A DNA stretch of 64,000 bases from Flavobacteriales bacterium (GTDB taxonomy: Bacteria > Bacteroidota > Bacteroidia > Flavobacteriales_D > Crocinitomicaceae): positions 1-64,000 of the forward strand of contig CANLIL010000009.1 of assembly GCA_947491305.1 (NCBI GenBank), in the 5' to 3' direction. The position numbers were made by a program, and so were the translations under genes. How positions within the stretch are numbered: position 1 is the stretch's first letter; the number at the start of each line of letters is the position of its first letter. Shown one piece after another: positions 26,069 to 36,806 of this stretch. The notes below the pieces were generated by a model, which searched no databases, was not told the DNA's origin, and saw nothing but the letters and a program-made list of their open reading frames with translations.

Positions 26069-26830
26069 ATGAAGAAATTTATTCTTATTACTGTACTTTT
26101 ATTTTTTGTTGATGTGGTCGTTGCCCAGGTTTTGATTGGCGCACCAGAAGTAAAAAGTAAAAATAAATCACAAAATAAGCAGAAAGCAACTGAATTAAAA
26201 TTGAATGCAATAGCTGAAACTGGCACGCGTGTTTATGTACTTTCTAATTGGTCAAATTCTTCTAGAACATTGACTGAAAACACTGGTTTATATGGAGATC
26301 CACTTGGTGAAAGAGCTAACGAAACAGCTGCGCAAGTTTGGTCGTTTGGACTGGGTATTCAAAATGATTTAACCAAACACTTTTTTTGGGACGCAGGAAT
26401 TTCCTATGTTAAAAATGGGGAAAATTATTCTTTTCAATTGGGCGATTCAAGTTTTATGTATCAAACACGTTATCAGTATATTGCAATGCCACTTCGCTTA
26501 AATTACCAGATTCAAAAAAACAGGTTTCATTTCTATATTGGAATTGGTTTAATGCCTCAAATGTATTTGACATCTAAACGAACTGTTGATTGGACAAAAG
26601 GCAATCAATCGAATGCATTTGAAGAAGTTATTTCTGAGAAAACAGCACCAGTAGTATTGAGTGGACTTCTGAATTTGGGAGTATTGGTTGATTTGAAAAA
26701 GGGATTTTCATTAGTTATTTCACCAGAAATGCGCGTTCAATTCAATTCTTCTTACGATCAATACCAATCCTATGTTCATAAAAATCAATCGATGGGCATT
26801 TCGTTTGGGTTAACAAAAAAAATACAATGA
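26069..26830 (+). CDS. Outer-membrane beta-barrel protein
   Basis: The 253-residue protein has a signal peptide (MKKFILITVLLFFVDVVVAQ) and a basic linker rich in Lys and Gln, then alternating amphipathic strands typical of an 8-stranded outer-membrane barrel of the OmpW/PorT type: QVWSFGLGIQNDLTKHFFWDAGISYVK, YQYIAMPLRLNYQI, RFHFYIGIGLMPQMYLTSKR. No catalytic motif is visible. It overlaps the Nif3 gene by 4 bases, which couples the two although the functions look unrelated. The precise role is unknown. Confidence 0.78.
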   Translation: MKKFILITVLLFFVDVVVAQVLIGAPEVKSKNKSQNKQKATELKLNAIAETGTRVYVLSNWSNSSRTLTENTGLYGDPLGERANETAAQVWSFGLGIQNDLTKHFFWDAGISYVKNGENYSFQLGDSSFMYQTRYQYIAMPLRLNYQIQKNRFHFYIGIGLMPQMYLTSKRTVDWTKGNQSNAFEEVISEKTAPVVLSGLLNLGVLVDLKKGFSLVISPEMRVQFNSSYDQYQSYVHKNQSMGISFGLTKKIQ

Positions 26831-27921
26831 AACTAGTTGAAATAACAGCTTATTTAGAAGCGTTAGTTCCTTTGTCGTGGCAGGAATCCTACGATAATTG
26901 CGGATTACTTGTTGGGGATAAAAATACAGAGGTAACAGCAGCATTAATCTGTTTAGATTGCACTGAAGAAATCGTTGATGAAGCCATTGCGAAAGGATGT
27001 AATTTAATTATTGCACATCATCCAATTATTTTTTCAGGCTTAAAAAAAATAACAGGTGCCGATTACGTTCAACGAACAATAATTAAAGCAATTCAACATT
27101 CAATTGCAATTTACGCCATTCATACAAACCTTGATCATTATCAGAAAGGGGTGAATTTTGAAATTGGAAATCGGTTAGGATTGAACAATTTAAAAATTTT
27201 AGCTCCCAAAAAAGAACAACTTTTTAAAGTGGTAACATTCGTACCGAAAGAAAATTATTCGCATCTGAACAAAGCACTTTTTGATGCAGGAGCTGGTGAG
27301 TTAGGGAATTATTCCGCATGTCACTTTCGTTCTGAAGGAATTGGATCTTTTGAACCAAATGCAGCTGCTCAACCTGTAATTGGAACACCAGGTGTTTATG
27401 AAGAAGTGGAGGAAATGCGTGTTGAGTATTTGGTTCAAAGTCACAGAGTAGGAAATGTGATTCAGACTTTGTTGGCGACACATCCATACGAAGAAGTAGC
27501 ATACGATTTAATTCCGATAGCAAATACTGATCCAACAATTGGAGCTGGAATGATTGGAGAATTAACTCAACCAATGGAAGAAAAGGATTTTTTAAATTTT
27601 GTAAAAAATACGTTTCAAACTGGCTGTATTCGTCACACCAATTTTTTGAATAAACCAATCAAACGTGTTGCATTTTGTGGTGGAGCTGGTGGATTCTTAT
27701 TAAATGAAGCTAAAAAACAGCAAGCAGATATTTTTATAACGGCTGATTACAAATACCATGAATTTTTTGACGCTGAAAATCAGATAGTTATAGCTGATAT
27801 TGGGCATTTTGAGAGTGAACAATTCACAACAAATTTAATTGCTGATATTTTGAAGAAAAAATTCACTACCTTTGCCGTTCATTTAACGGGAATTAATACG
27901 AATCCAATAAATTATTTTTAG
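26827..27921 (+). CDS. Nif3-like dinuclear metal-centre protein
   Basis: The 364-residue protein belongs to the Nif3/YbgI family, ring-forming proteins with a two-metal site; some members are called GTP cyclohydrolase 1 type 2 homologues but the activity is unproven. Metal ligands are visible in LIIAHHPIIFSGLKKI (about residues 60-75), YAIHTNLDHYQKGVNFEI (about 96-113) and the C-terminal IADIGHFESEQF. Between these halves an insert of about 100 residues (LFKVVTFVPKENYSHL to AYDLIPI) has the PII/CutA-like fold seen in the long form. It is followed 3 bases later by the zinc-ribbon gene, a pairing common in bacteria. Confidence 0.93.
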   Translation: MKLVEITAYLEALVPLSWQESYDNCGLLVGDKNTEVTAALICLDCTEEIVDEAIAKGCNLIIAHHPIIFSGLKKITGADYVQRTIIKAIQHSIAIYAIHTNLDHYQKGVNFEIGNRLGLNNLKILAPKKEQLFKVVTFVPKENYSHLNKALFDAGAGELGNYSACHFRSEGIGSFEPNAAAQPVIGTPGVYEEVEEMRVEYLVQSHRVGNVIQTLLATHPYEEVAYDLIPIANTDPTIGAGMIGELTQPMEEKDFLNFVKNTFQTGCIRHTNFLNKPIKRVAFCGGAGGFLLNEAKKQQADIFITADYKYHEFFDAENQIVIADIGHFESEQFTTNLIADILKKKFTTFAVHLTGINTNPINYF

Positions 27922-27924
27922 CAC

Positions 27925-28671
27925 ATGGCAGGAACTGCGACTAAAAAAGAAGTATCAGTGGCGGAAAAGTTAGACGCCTTATTTGAATTGCAAAAGATTG
28001 ATTCAGAGATTGATAGAATAAGAACAATCCGAGGTGAACTACCTTTGGAAGTGCAAGATTTAGAAGACGAATTAGAGGGCTTAGAAACACGTATTGCTAA
28101 AATTCAAGAAGAGATTAAAGATCTTGATACTGAAATTTTAGATCGTAAAAATGCTACAAAAGATTCTGAAACGGCAATTGCTAAGTATAAAGAACAACAA
28201 AATAATGTTAGAAATAACAGAGAATTTGAATCATTAGCAAAAGAAATTGAGTTCCAAGAATTGGAAATTAAATTGCATGAGAAAAAATCGAAAGAAGCGA
28301 AATTTAAATTAACTTCTAAAAAAGAAACATTAGACGAAGCGAAAGAGCGTTTCGAATTCCGTAAAGAGGATTTGAAAACGAAAAAAGCTGAATTGGATGA
28401 AATCGTTAGTGAAACTCAAAAAGAAGAAGATGATTTAATTAAAAAATCTGCTACTGCTTTAGGTAAAATTGATGCACGTTTGGCTTTTGCTTACAACCGT
28501 TTAAGAGTAAATGCAAAAAATGGTTTGGCTTTAGTACCTGTTGATCGTGATTCTTGTGGAGGTTGTTTTAATAAAATTCCACCGCAACGTCAATTGGATA
28601 TCCAATCGAAAAAGAAAGTTTTGGTTTGTGAACACTGTGGACGTATTTTAGTTCCAACTGAAGAAGCATAA
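27925..28671 (+). CDS. Coiled-coil protein with C-terminal C4 zinc ribbon
   Basis: The 248-residue protein is a long antiparallel coiled coil (about residues 10-190, charged and rich in Glu and Lys) followed by a C4 zinc ribbon: CGGCFNKIPPQRQ and CEHCGRILVP (about residues 210-245). Family members sit next to Nif3-like genes in many bacteria and have been linked to nucleic-acid or ribosome binding, though their role is not settled. It is the last gene of the barrel-Nif3-zinc-ribbon unit and is followed by a strong terminator. Confidence 0.88.
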   Translation: MAGTATKKEVSVAEKLDALFELQKIDSEIDRIRTIRGELPLEVQDLEDELEGLETRIAKIQEEIKDLDTEILDRKNATKDSETAIAKYKEQQNNVRNNREFESLAKEIEFQELEIKLHEKKSKEAKFKLTSKKETLDEAKERFEFRKEDLKTKKAELDEIVSETQKEEDDLIKKSATALGKIDARLAFAYNRLRVNAKNGLALVPVDRDSCGGCFNKIPPQRQLDIQSKKKVLVCEHCGRILVPTEEA

Positions 28672-28707
28672 TTCAACAACGGAATTCGTTCCGTAAAAGA
28701 GATATTT

Positions 28708-28736
28708 TAGGGCGGATTTTTCCGCCCTATTTTTTT
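28708..28736 (+). terminator. Intrinsic terminator after the zinc-ribbon gene
   Basis: TAGGGCGGA / TCCGCCCTA stem of 9 base pairs with a 4-base T loop, followed by a T run. A second smaller hairpin GGAA-TTCG-TTCC lies just upstream at 28681-28692. Confidence 0.9.
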
Positions 28737-28749
28737 ATACAAGGAAAAG

Positions 28750-29973
28750 ATGAAATTTAGCGATTATCCAATTTCAAATTTAGTCAAAGAACAATTGAAT
28801 GAAATGGGTTTCAAAAAACCAACCGACATTCAATTTAAAGCTATTAAACACATTCTTGAAGGAGAAGATGTTATGGCCGTTGCGCAAACAGGTACTGGTA
28901 AAACTGCTGCTTTTGCAATTCCTGTAATTGATAAATTGGAAAAAAGAAATCGTAAAGGTTACAAAGGTGTTCGTTGCCTTGTTATGGTTCCAACACGCGA
29001 ATTGGCCAAACAAATTTCGGGTGTATTCAATGAAATTGGTCGCCGAACAAGTGTAAAAACATTTGGTTTGTACGGTGGTGTTGAACAAGAACAACAAATT
29101 CGAACGTTGAATAATGGATTAGATGTTGTGGTTACAACTCCTGGTCGAATGTTCGACTTAATTTCCCAAGGATTTTTAGACATTTCTCGCCTGGAATTTT
29201 TAGTATTGGACGAAGCAGATTTGATGCTTGATTTGGGTTTCATGAAAGACATTGAAGATGTTTTAAAACACATTCCAAGTAAACGTCAAACCTTGTTTTT
29301 TACGGCAACGATTTCTAAAAAAATCAAGAATTTAGCTTATTCGGTCGTTAAAAACGCAATTCGTATTCAAATTTCACCCAAAAATCCGGTTGCAAAAAAT
29401 ATTGATCATGCTGTTGCATTTGTTGATATGGACGATAAGCGCTTTTTCCTAGAAAATATTTTGAAAGAATACGAAGAAAAGCAATTCATCGTTTTTGCAC
29501 GAACAAAAGTTCGCGTTGAGCGAATCGTAGCTGCGATGGAACGTGTTCAAGTTAAAACAGAAGCTTTGCATGGTGGAATTGAACAAAAAGACCGTTTTGC
29601 AATTTTGGATCGTTTTCGTTCTGGCGAAAACAAAGTCTTAATTACAACCGATGTTGCAGCGCGTGGTATCGATATTCCAACGATGGATTATGTAATTAAT
29701 TACGATTTACCTGACGATGCTGAAAATTATGTTCACCGTTGCGGAAGAACTGGTCGCGGAAACCGAAGAGGTCAAGCGCTTTCGTTTTGCAGTGATGCTG
29801 AAAAAGTGTTATTAGAAGCCATCGAAGAATATACTGGTGAAGAAATTGAACATTACGACATCACCAAAGATGAGTACATGGATATTTTGAACGACAGTGA
29901 AGAAGGCGGCTACAATTGGAAGAAATTAATCGACCAAACGAATAAAGAAGACGGAACAGTAGACGAATGGTAA
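28750..29973 (+). CDS. DEAD-box ATP-dependent RNA helicase
   Basis: The 407-residue cytoplasmic protein contains the two RecA-like helicase domains with motifs in order: Q motif (YPISNLVKEQLNEMGFKKPTDIQ), I AQTGTGKTA, Ia PTRELAKQ, Ib TPGRMFDL, II DEAD, III FTATISK (here T in place of S in the usual SAT), V TTDVAARGIDIP and VI HRCGRTGRGNRRG. The C-terminal extension is short, resembling RhlE/CsdA-type helicases of ribosome biogenesis or mRNA turnover; the exact subfamily is uncertain. It is preceded by the terminator of the zinc-ribbon gene and by an AAGGAAAAG stretch 1 base before ATG that could serve as a ribosome binding site. Confidence 0.93.
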   Translation: MKFSDYPISNLVKEQLNEMGFKKPTDIQFKAIKHILEGEDVMAVAQTGTGKTAAFAIPVIDKLEKRNRKGYKGVRCLVMVPTRELAKQISGVFNEIGRRTSVKTFGLYGGVEQEQQIRTLNNGLDVVVTTPGRMFDLISQGFLDISRLEFLVLDEADLMLDLGFMKDIEDVLKHIPSKRQTLFFTATISKKIKNLAYSVVKNAIRIQISPKNPVAKNIDHAVAFVDMDDKRFFLENILKEYEEKQFIVFARTKVRVERIVAAMERVQVKTEALHGGIEQKDRFAILDRFRSGENKVLITTDVAARGIDIPTMDYVINYDLPDDAENYVHRCGRTGRGNRRGQALSFCSDAEKVLLEAIEEYTGEEIEHYDITKDEYMDILNDSEEGGYNWKKLIDQTNKEDGTVDEW

Positions 29974-29975
29974 GC

Positions 29976-30911
29976 TTATAAAGGCATTAGTTTCAAACCA
30001 TTCAATTCTTTTCTTGGAATCACTGTTGCAATTTGACGTAAAATATCTTCTTGTAAAATTTCTAATAATTTTTTCTTGACAAAATGCCTATGTACAACGA
30101 TTCCAACACTTCTAAACGGAATTGGTTCCGAAAACTCACTGACATGTTTTTTTTCTGTTTCATTGAAATCTAACGTTGAAAGATAAGGTAAAAGGGTAGA
30201 AGCATTATTCGCTTTCACAAATCTAAGTAAACTGTCAATCGAACCAGCTTTGTATTCAAAATTTAATTTACTTGAATACGGTTTTTTATGAATATCACAT
30301 AATTTTATGACTTGTGTGCGCATGCAGTGACCTTCTTCTAGTAAACATAGATTTTCCATATTTACAGCATCTACAGAAACAAGGTCATTACTTTCTTTGT
30401 TGGTGTCATAATAAATAAATGCTTCATCATAGAGTTTAATCTCAATCAAATCCTTATCCAAAATAGGAATGGATACAATTCCCATGTCTAATTCTCGTGC
30501 TTTTATGGCGCGAATTATTTCTGCTGTTGTTTGTTCTTTTACAGTAATCGATAAATCTGGAAATTTTGACGCAAATTTTTGAAGAAATAATGGCAACAAA
30601 AATGGTGCAATGGTTGGAATCACAGAGAGGGTCAGATTTCCTTTTATTTCTCCTTTTATTTCTTTCGTAAATTCTTTGAGTTGGTCGATGTTGTTTTGAA
30701 TAATTTTTAATTGTTCAATGATTAATAAGCCTTCAGTCGTTATTTCAACTGGTTTTTTCTTACGATCAAAAATCAAAATACCTATTTCATCTTCAAATTT
30801 TGAAATCATCGTGCTCAAAGTCGATTGTGTGATACAACATTTTTCAGCAGCTAATTCAAAGTGACGGTTTTCAGCAACAGCTAATATGTATTGAAATTGG
30901 TGTATATTCAT
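29976..30911 (-). CDS. oxyR: LysR-type peroxide-responsive regulator OxyR
   Basis: The 311-residue protein has the LysR helix-turn-helix (about residues 3-62, FELAAEKCCITQSTLSTMISKFEDEIG) and a periplasmic-binding-type effector domain. The loop LEEGHCMRTQVIKLCDI places Cys196 and Cys205 eight residues apart, matching the two redox cysteines (199 and 208) of E. coli OxyR, so peroxide sensing by disulfide formation is a firm inference. Cys189 is nearby as an additional Cys. The gene lies 1.5 kb from katG, and its upstream region carries a 50-base element repeated in front of katG, which points to autoregulation and direct control of katG. Confidence 0.9.
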   Translation of the reverse strand: MNIHQFQYILAVAENRHFELAAEKCCITQSTLSTMISKFEDEIGILIFDRKKKPVEITTEGLLIIEQLKIIQNNIDQLKEFTKEIKGEIKGNLTLSVIPTIAPFLLPLFLQKFASKFPDLSITVKEQTTAEIIRAIKARELDMGIVSIPILDKDLIEIKLYDEAFIYYDTNKESNDLVSVDAVNMENLCLLEEGHCMRTQVIKLCDIHKKPYSSKLNFEYKAGSIDSLLRFVKANNASTLLPYLSTLDFNETEKKHVSEFSEPIPFRSVGIVVHRHFVKKKLLEILQEDILRQIATVIPRKELNGLKLMPL

Positions 30912-30916
30912 CTATG

Positions 30917-30966
30917 TTATCAATATTGATATATGTAATATCGTTTTCATAAAACAAAGCTATGCA
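30917..30966. promoter_or_regulatory. Candidate OxyR operator upstream of oxyR
   Basis: A 50-base element that matches 32294-32343 (upstream of katG) at 42 positions in the same orientation. It contains the perfect 14-base palindrome TATCAATATTGATA and an inverted repeat GATAT-5-ATATC that is preserved in both copies, followed by a conserved ATAAAACAAA block and CTATGC. It starts 6 bases upstream of the oxyR ATG, so OxyR bound here would sit on its own promoter. The operator role is inference from repetition and neighbours. Confidence 0.6.
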
Positions 30967-31065
30967 TTAATTTCTTATGTTTTTTATATCCTAAATTATT
31001 AATGTTGTAAAAAAATCAACCGTGTTAAAAAAGTTAAAAATTAGTAATAGTATTGAATTAATTTT

Positions 31066-31073
31066 TATTTTTG
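31066..31073 (+). promoter_or_regulatory. -7 promoter box (TATTTTTG) of the T9SS cargo gene
   Basis: Full match to TAnnTTTG, 18 bases before the ATG at 31092. It includes part of an upstream TTG start (31071), which argues against that start. Confidence 0.5.
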
Positions 31074-31091
31074 TCATCAAATCCAAATAAT

Positions 31092-32192
31092 ATGAACATG
31101 AAACCTTTAAACAAATTCACATTAATTTTAGTTGCTATTGCAATTAATTTTAATTTATCAGCTCAAATCGATCAACTAATTGGCGGCGTTGAGAATAAAC
31201 TGATTAAAATCAATCAAAACACCGGATCATATGTAAATTATATGACCATCAACAACTTTCCTCCAGGAAAATTCATCAATAAATTATCTTGGTGTGCAGA
31301 AAACAATTGTTTTTACACGCTTGCGACTCAGTCAGGAACAATAGATAATAAAGTGTCAATAATTAATGCCAACGGAAATTATGTTTTGAAAGGAACTGTT
31401 ACAATTGCTGGAGGAACAGTTTATCACATTGAAAACATTTTTTATGATGCACTTTCAAATAGTATTTATGCTGCTGCAAGTTTAAATGGAACAATGAATA
31501 CGTCTGATTATGAATCTGAAAGTTTAATTAAAATTGATACTGCTACAATGCAAGCAACCTTGGTAGGTGTGGCTATGCATTCAGGAACTTCAAAAGAAGC
31601 TGAATTTGATAACATAACGATTGGAATTGATGGCTATCTCTATTACACAGAAACTCAAGGTGGTTTTAATTCATTCAACACTATTTATAAACAAGATTTA
31701 ACCTTCACTAATCCACCTATATTACTGTATTCAGAATTAATTAATACAAGCGTTGGTGATATTACGATAAGAAACAATGATCTTTACTTTGTTGCAAATA
31801 GACAGTTAAGAAAAATTAATCTGTCAAATTACATTCACTCAACTGTGGGAACAATTTTTACTTCTATTGATTTTAATGGAAGTCAAATGTATGGTTTGGA
31901 TTGGAAAAACAGTTATGTAGCAAATACGGAAGAATTAGCTAATTCAGAAACGCTTGACATTATTGCCTTTCCAAATCCTACTGCTGAAACATTAAATTTT
32001 GATAGTAACAATCAACTTATTGAAAAAATCGAAATTTATGATTTAAATGGGAGATTATTACTTCAAAAAGAATTAAATAAAATCAATCCATCAATCGAAA
32101 TTTTAGAATTAAAAAATGGATACTATTTCGTTAAGTCGTATTTATCAAATGGTAAAATTTCTGATAACAGCGTTGAGATTTTGAGAAATTAA
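31092..32192 (+). CDS. Secreted protein with type A T9SS sorting domain
   Basis: The 366-residue protein has a signal peptide (about residues 1-26, ending NLSAQ) after a short basic start, a middle region of repeated beta segments with propeller-like character (LIGGVENKLIKINQNTGSYV, YTQSGTI-like and ESLIKIDTATMQATLVG), and a C-terminal domain of about 75 residues: IIAFPNPTAETLNFDS, KIEIYDLNGRLLLQKEL and NGYYFVKSYLSNGK. That ending is the T9SS type A sorting signal, which sends cargo through the outer membrane. It lies between oxyR and katG but has its own promoter and terminator. The substrate or binding partner is unknown. Confidence 0.85.
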   Translation: MNMKPLNKFTLILVAIAINFNLSAQIDQLIGGVENKLIKINQNTGSYVNYMTINNFPPGKFINKLSWCAENNCFYTLATQSGTIDNKVSIINANGNYVLKGTVTIAGGTVYHIENIFYDALSNSIYAAASLNGTMNTSDYESESLIKIDTATMQATLVGVAMHSGTSKEAEFDNITIGIDGYLYYTETQGGFNSFNTIYKQDLTFTNPPILLYSELINTSVGDITIRNNDLYFVANRQLRKINLSNYIHSTVGTIFTSIDFNGSQMYGLDWKNSYVANTEELANSETLDIIAFPNPTAETLNFDSNNQLIEKIEIYDLNGRLLLQKELNKINPSIEILELKNGYYFVKSYLSNGKISDNSVEILRN

Positions 32193-32217
32193 TGCGATTT
32201 GAATTTTTAATTAGTTT

Positions 32218-32250
32218 AAACGGAAATTCAATTGAATTTCCGTTTTTTTT
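32218..32250 (+). terminator. Intrinsic terminator of the T9SS cargo gene
   Basis: A perfect 28-base palindrome (AAACGGAAATTCAA and its complement) followed by T residues. It separates the cargo gene from katG, so readthrough into katG is unlikely. Confidence 0.88.
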
Positions 32251-32293
32251 TAACTTATTTTTCAATAGTTTTTTGATAATTGCTTCATCTGTT

Positions 32294-32343
32294 TTATCAA
32301 TAGTGATATTCAAAATATCGTTTTTATAAAACAAAACTATGCG
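32294..32343. promoter_or_regulatory. Candidate OxyR operator upstream of katG
   Basis: This is the second copy of the 50-base element found at 30917-30966. The GATAT-5-ATATC inverted repeat and the ATAAAACAAA block are unchanged. The element ends one base before the katG -7 box (32345-32352), the position expected for an activator that contacts RNA polymerase. No good -33 TTTG is present, which suits an activator-dependent promoter. Confidence 0.65.
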
Positions 32344-32344
32344 C

Positions 32345-32352
32345 TATTTTTG
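32345..32352 (+). promoter_or_regulatory. -7 promoter box (TATTTTTG) of katG
   Basis: Full match to TAnnTTTG placed right after the OxyR-like element. Transcription would start near 32357, giving a leader of about 24 bases before the ATG at 32381. Confidence 0.55.
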
Positions 32353-32353
32353 A

Positions 32354-34657
<2,304 letters not shown>

Positions 34658-34674
34658 TTGATTGAATAGAATAG

Positions 34675-34702
34675 AAAAGCCGATTGAAAGATCGGCTTTT
34701 TT
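34675..34702. terminator. Bidirectional terminator between katG and the GNAT gene
   Basis: AAAAGCCGAT / ATCGGCTTTT stem of 10 base pairs with a 6-base loop, usable by both convergent genes. It overlaps the last bases of the GNAT gene. Confidence 0.88.
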
Positions 34703-35213
34703 AGTTTATCATTTTTTTCATAATGTAATCTGTCTGTAAATCAGTTCCCAATTTAAAGATATGTTGATCAATGATTTCGAATCCATTCTTTTGGTAAAAA
34801 TGAATGGCGCGTTCGTTTTTTTCCCAGACTCCCAGCCAAATGAAATCAACTTGTTTTTTATGGGCAAGTTCTTCTGCTTGAGCATAAAGCAGTTGTCCAA
34901 CTTTTTTACCGTGGTAGGATTTCAAAACATAAATTCGTTCAATTTCTAAACTGTTTGCAGCATTGAATTCCGTTTGTGCAGCGCCGATATTCACTTTTAA
35001 ATAGCTAATTACTTTATCATTCTCTGAAACAATGTAAAACTCAGAATTGGGTTCCAATAATTCTTCTGTTAATTTTTCGGTAGAAAATCCATTTTCCAAA
35101 TAAGAAAGCATGTTTTCTGCTGTATTGAATGGTGAAAAGGTTTCTTCAAAAGTCGTTCTTCCAATTTGTTGGATGCGTTCAAGATATTGTATGTTGACTT
35201 TTTGAAGGAGCAT
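34701..35213 (-). CDS. GNAT-family N-acetyltransferase
   Basis: The 170-residue protein has a GNAT fold. The acetyl-CoA loop is V-L-K-S-Y-H-G-K-K-V-G-Q-L-L-Y (about residues 97-111, matching the R/Q-x-x-G-x-G/A pattern), preceded by LEIERIYV and followed by DFIWLGVWEKNERAIHFYQKNGFE (about 122-145). Such enzymes acetylate an amine of a metabolite, protein or antibiotic; the substrate is not known. It ends convergently with katG at a shared terminator and lies 31 bases after murB, so it may be co-transcribed with murB. Confidence 0.88.
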   Translation of the reverse strand: MLLQKVNIQYLERIQQIGRTTFEETFSPFNTAENMLSYLENGFSTEKLTEELLEPNSEFYIVSENDKVISYLKVNIGAAQTEFNAANSLEIERIYVLKSYHGKKVGQLLYAQAEELAHKKQVDFIWLGVWEKNERAIHFYQKNGFEIIDQHIFKLGTDLQTDYIMKKMIN

Positions 35214-35244
35214 TTAGTTTGATTGAAATAAACTAGGAAGAGTA

Positions 35245-36255
35245 TCACAAAATATTCACTTCGCGCTCTAGCGTAACACCAAATTTTTCTTTTACAGACG
35301 CAATGATTTGTGTCGATAAATCGTAAATCTGTTGTCCGGTTGAACCACCGTAATTCACTAATACCAGCGCTTGTAATTTGTGAACGCCGCACGTATCGAT
35401 TGTTTTTCCTTTCCAACCTGTTTGTTCGATCAACCAACCAGCGGCTAATTTTCGTTTACCTTTATCAGCAGGGTAGTTGGGCGCATCTGGGAATTTTTGT
35501 AAAATTATAGCTACAATTTCTTGGTCAACAACTGGATTCTTGAAAAAGCTACCTGCATTTCCTAAAACAGCTGGGTCTGGAAGTTTTGAACGTCGAATGG
35601 CAATTACTGCATCGCTAATGTCTTTGATACTTGGAGTTGAAATACCCATTTCAGTTAACTGAGTTTCAATGGCTCCGTAATTTTTATGAATTGTAGCTGT
35701 TTTAGAAAGTTGAAATGAAACGGAAACAATCACGTATTGTCCTTTTAATTTGCGTTTAAATACACTTTCGCGGTAGCCAAATTCGCATTGTTCTTTATCA
35801 AAGGTGTGAATAGCACCAGTTTCAATATGGTAGGCTTCTAAAGAGTGAAAGACGTCTTTAATTTCAACGCCGTATGCACCAATGTTTTGCATTGGACTTG
35901 CTCCAACACTTCCTGGGATTAAACTCATGTTTTCAACACCAGCAAATCCTAGTTCAATGCATTTCAATACAAACTCATGCCAAATTTCTCCGGCTCCAAC
36001 TTGAACAATTACAGTTTGATCATTTTCAGAAATTACTTCAAATCCTTTGATTTCATTTTTCAAAACTAAACCATCGAAGTTTTTGGTTAACAAGATGTTA
36101 CTACCTCCTCCTACAATTAATAGTTCAAGTCCTGTTGTATTGTTTTTTAGACAAGTTTCTAATGAAGTAACAGATGAAAAACGATCAAACGCTGTTGCTT
36201 GAACATCAATTCCAAATGTATTATAAGGCTGGAGGCTGCAGTTTTTCTCTAACAT
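35245..36255 (-). CDS. murB: UDP-N-acetylenolpyruvoylglucosamine reductase
   Basis: MurB is a flavoenzyme that reduces UDP-GlcNAc-enolpyruvate with NADPH to UDP-MurNAc in peptidoglycan synthesis. The 336-residue length fits type I enzymes. FAD-binding motifs are PYNTFGIDV near the N-terminus and VGGGSNILLTKNFDGLVLKN; the substrate-domain motifs are GAYGVEIKD, YRESVFKR and GNAGSFFKNPV with the catalytic Ser; the end carries the Glu of LEREVNIL. I chose ATG 36255 since the frame upstream of it runs into the RNA methyltransferase gene, whose stop is 1 base before this ATG. Confidence 0.95.
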   Translation of the reverse strand: MLEKNCSLQPYNTFGIDVQATAFDRFSSVTSLETCLKNNTTGLELLIVGGGSNILLTKNFDGLVLKNEIKGFEVISENDQTVIVQVGAGEIWHEFVLKCIELGFAGVENMSLIPGSVGASPMQNIGAYGVEIKDVFHSLEAYHIETGAIHTFDKEQCEFGYRESVFKRKLKGQYVIVSVSFQLSKTATIHKNYGAIETQLTEMGISTPSIKDISDAVIAIRRSKLPDPAVLGNAGSFFKNPVVDQEIVAIILQKFPDAPNYPADKGKRKLAAGWLIEQTGWKGKTIDTCGVHKLQALVLVNYGGSTGQQIYDLSTQIIASVKEKFGVTLEREVNIL

Positions 36256-36256
36256 G

Positions 36257-36739
36257 TTAAACGTCTTTGTGGTTAGGTGGTAATGTTGTTGGAACTTTTG
36301 TGACGCGATCATGCAACACAATGCTACCTGTTACACCAACATTCAACGAAGTATTTCCTGGAAGTTTGATTAAAAAATGACATTTATCTATTACTTCTTG
36401 CGGTAAACCATCGTTTTCAGAACCTAATAAATAAATAGCACGTTTTGGGTGTTCAAATTCATGCAAAAATGTTGCAGTATCATCTAGTTCAACTCCCACC
36501 AAACGACAATCGTAAGGAATGTTTGCCAATAAATCGTCAAAGGATTTGTAGTGAAACAATGGGATTCTAGACCAAGTTCGTAAGACATCAGAACTTTGTT
36601 TTTTGTAGCGATTATCAACAGTAAAAATATAACTAGCGCCCAAAATATATGCAGAACGCCAAAGTGTGCCTAAGTTGTGTTCTGTTTTTCCTCTGAAAAC
36701 GCCTATCGCGCAATATCCTTCCTTGTTTGTTGTCTTCAC
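36257..36739 (-). CDS. SpoU/TrmH-family RNA 2'-O-methyltransferase
   Basis: The protein has the SpoU-type SPOUT methyltransferase pattern: GVFRGKTEHNLGTLWRSAYILGASYIFTVD near the start, IYLLGSENDGLPQEVID and the knot segment IKLPGNTSLNVGVTGSIVLHDRV, which binds S-adenosylmethionine. It probably methylates a 2'-OH of tRNA or rRNA; the target is unknown. The full frame reaches TTG 36826, but that would overlap the divergent methyltransferase gene. I favour GTG 36739 (160 residues), which begins just before the conserved domain and has a CACCTTTG box 5 bases upstream. Confidence 0.82.
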   Translation of the reverse strand: MKTTNKEGYCAIGVFRGKTEHNLGTLWRSAYILGASYIFTVDNRYKKQSSDVLRTWSRIPLFHYKSFDDLLANIPYDCRLVGVELDDTATFLHEFEHPKRAIYLLGSENDGLPQEVIDKCHFLIKLPGNTSLNVGVTGSIVLHDRVTKVPTTLPPNHKDV

Positions 36740-36743
36740 AATA

Positions 36744-36751
36744 CAAAGGTG
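36744..36751 (-). promoter_or_regulatory. -7-like promoter box (CACCTTTG) of the SpoU-type gene
   Basis: One mismatch to TAnnTTTG (first T is C). Its last base is 5 bases before the GTG start at 36739, giving a possible leaderless transcript. Confidence 0.35.
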
Positions 36752-36783
36752 CGAAAAATCTTTATTTCTTATAACATTTTCCT

Positions 36784-36791
36784 CATCTTTG
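36784..36791 (+). promoter_or_regulatory. -7-like promoter box (CATCTTTG) of the O-methyltransferase gene
   Basis: One mismatch to TAnnTTTG, 15 bases before the ATG at 36807, within the 67-base divergent region shared with the SpoU-type gene. Confidence 0.35.
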
Positions 36792-36806
36792 TAAAAATCT
36801 TTCGAA

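Noticed and set aside
26005-26226. Upstream extension of the AsmA-like frame by 74 codons
   Set aside because: It overlaps the start of the divergent barrel gene, has a composition unlike the rest, and the ATG at 26004 leads straight into a normal N-terminal anchor.
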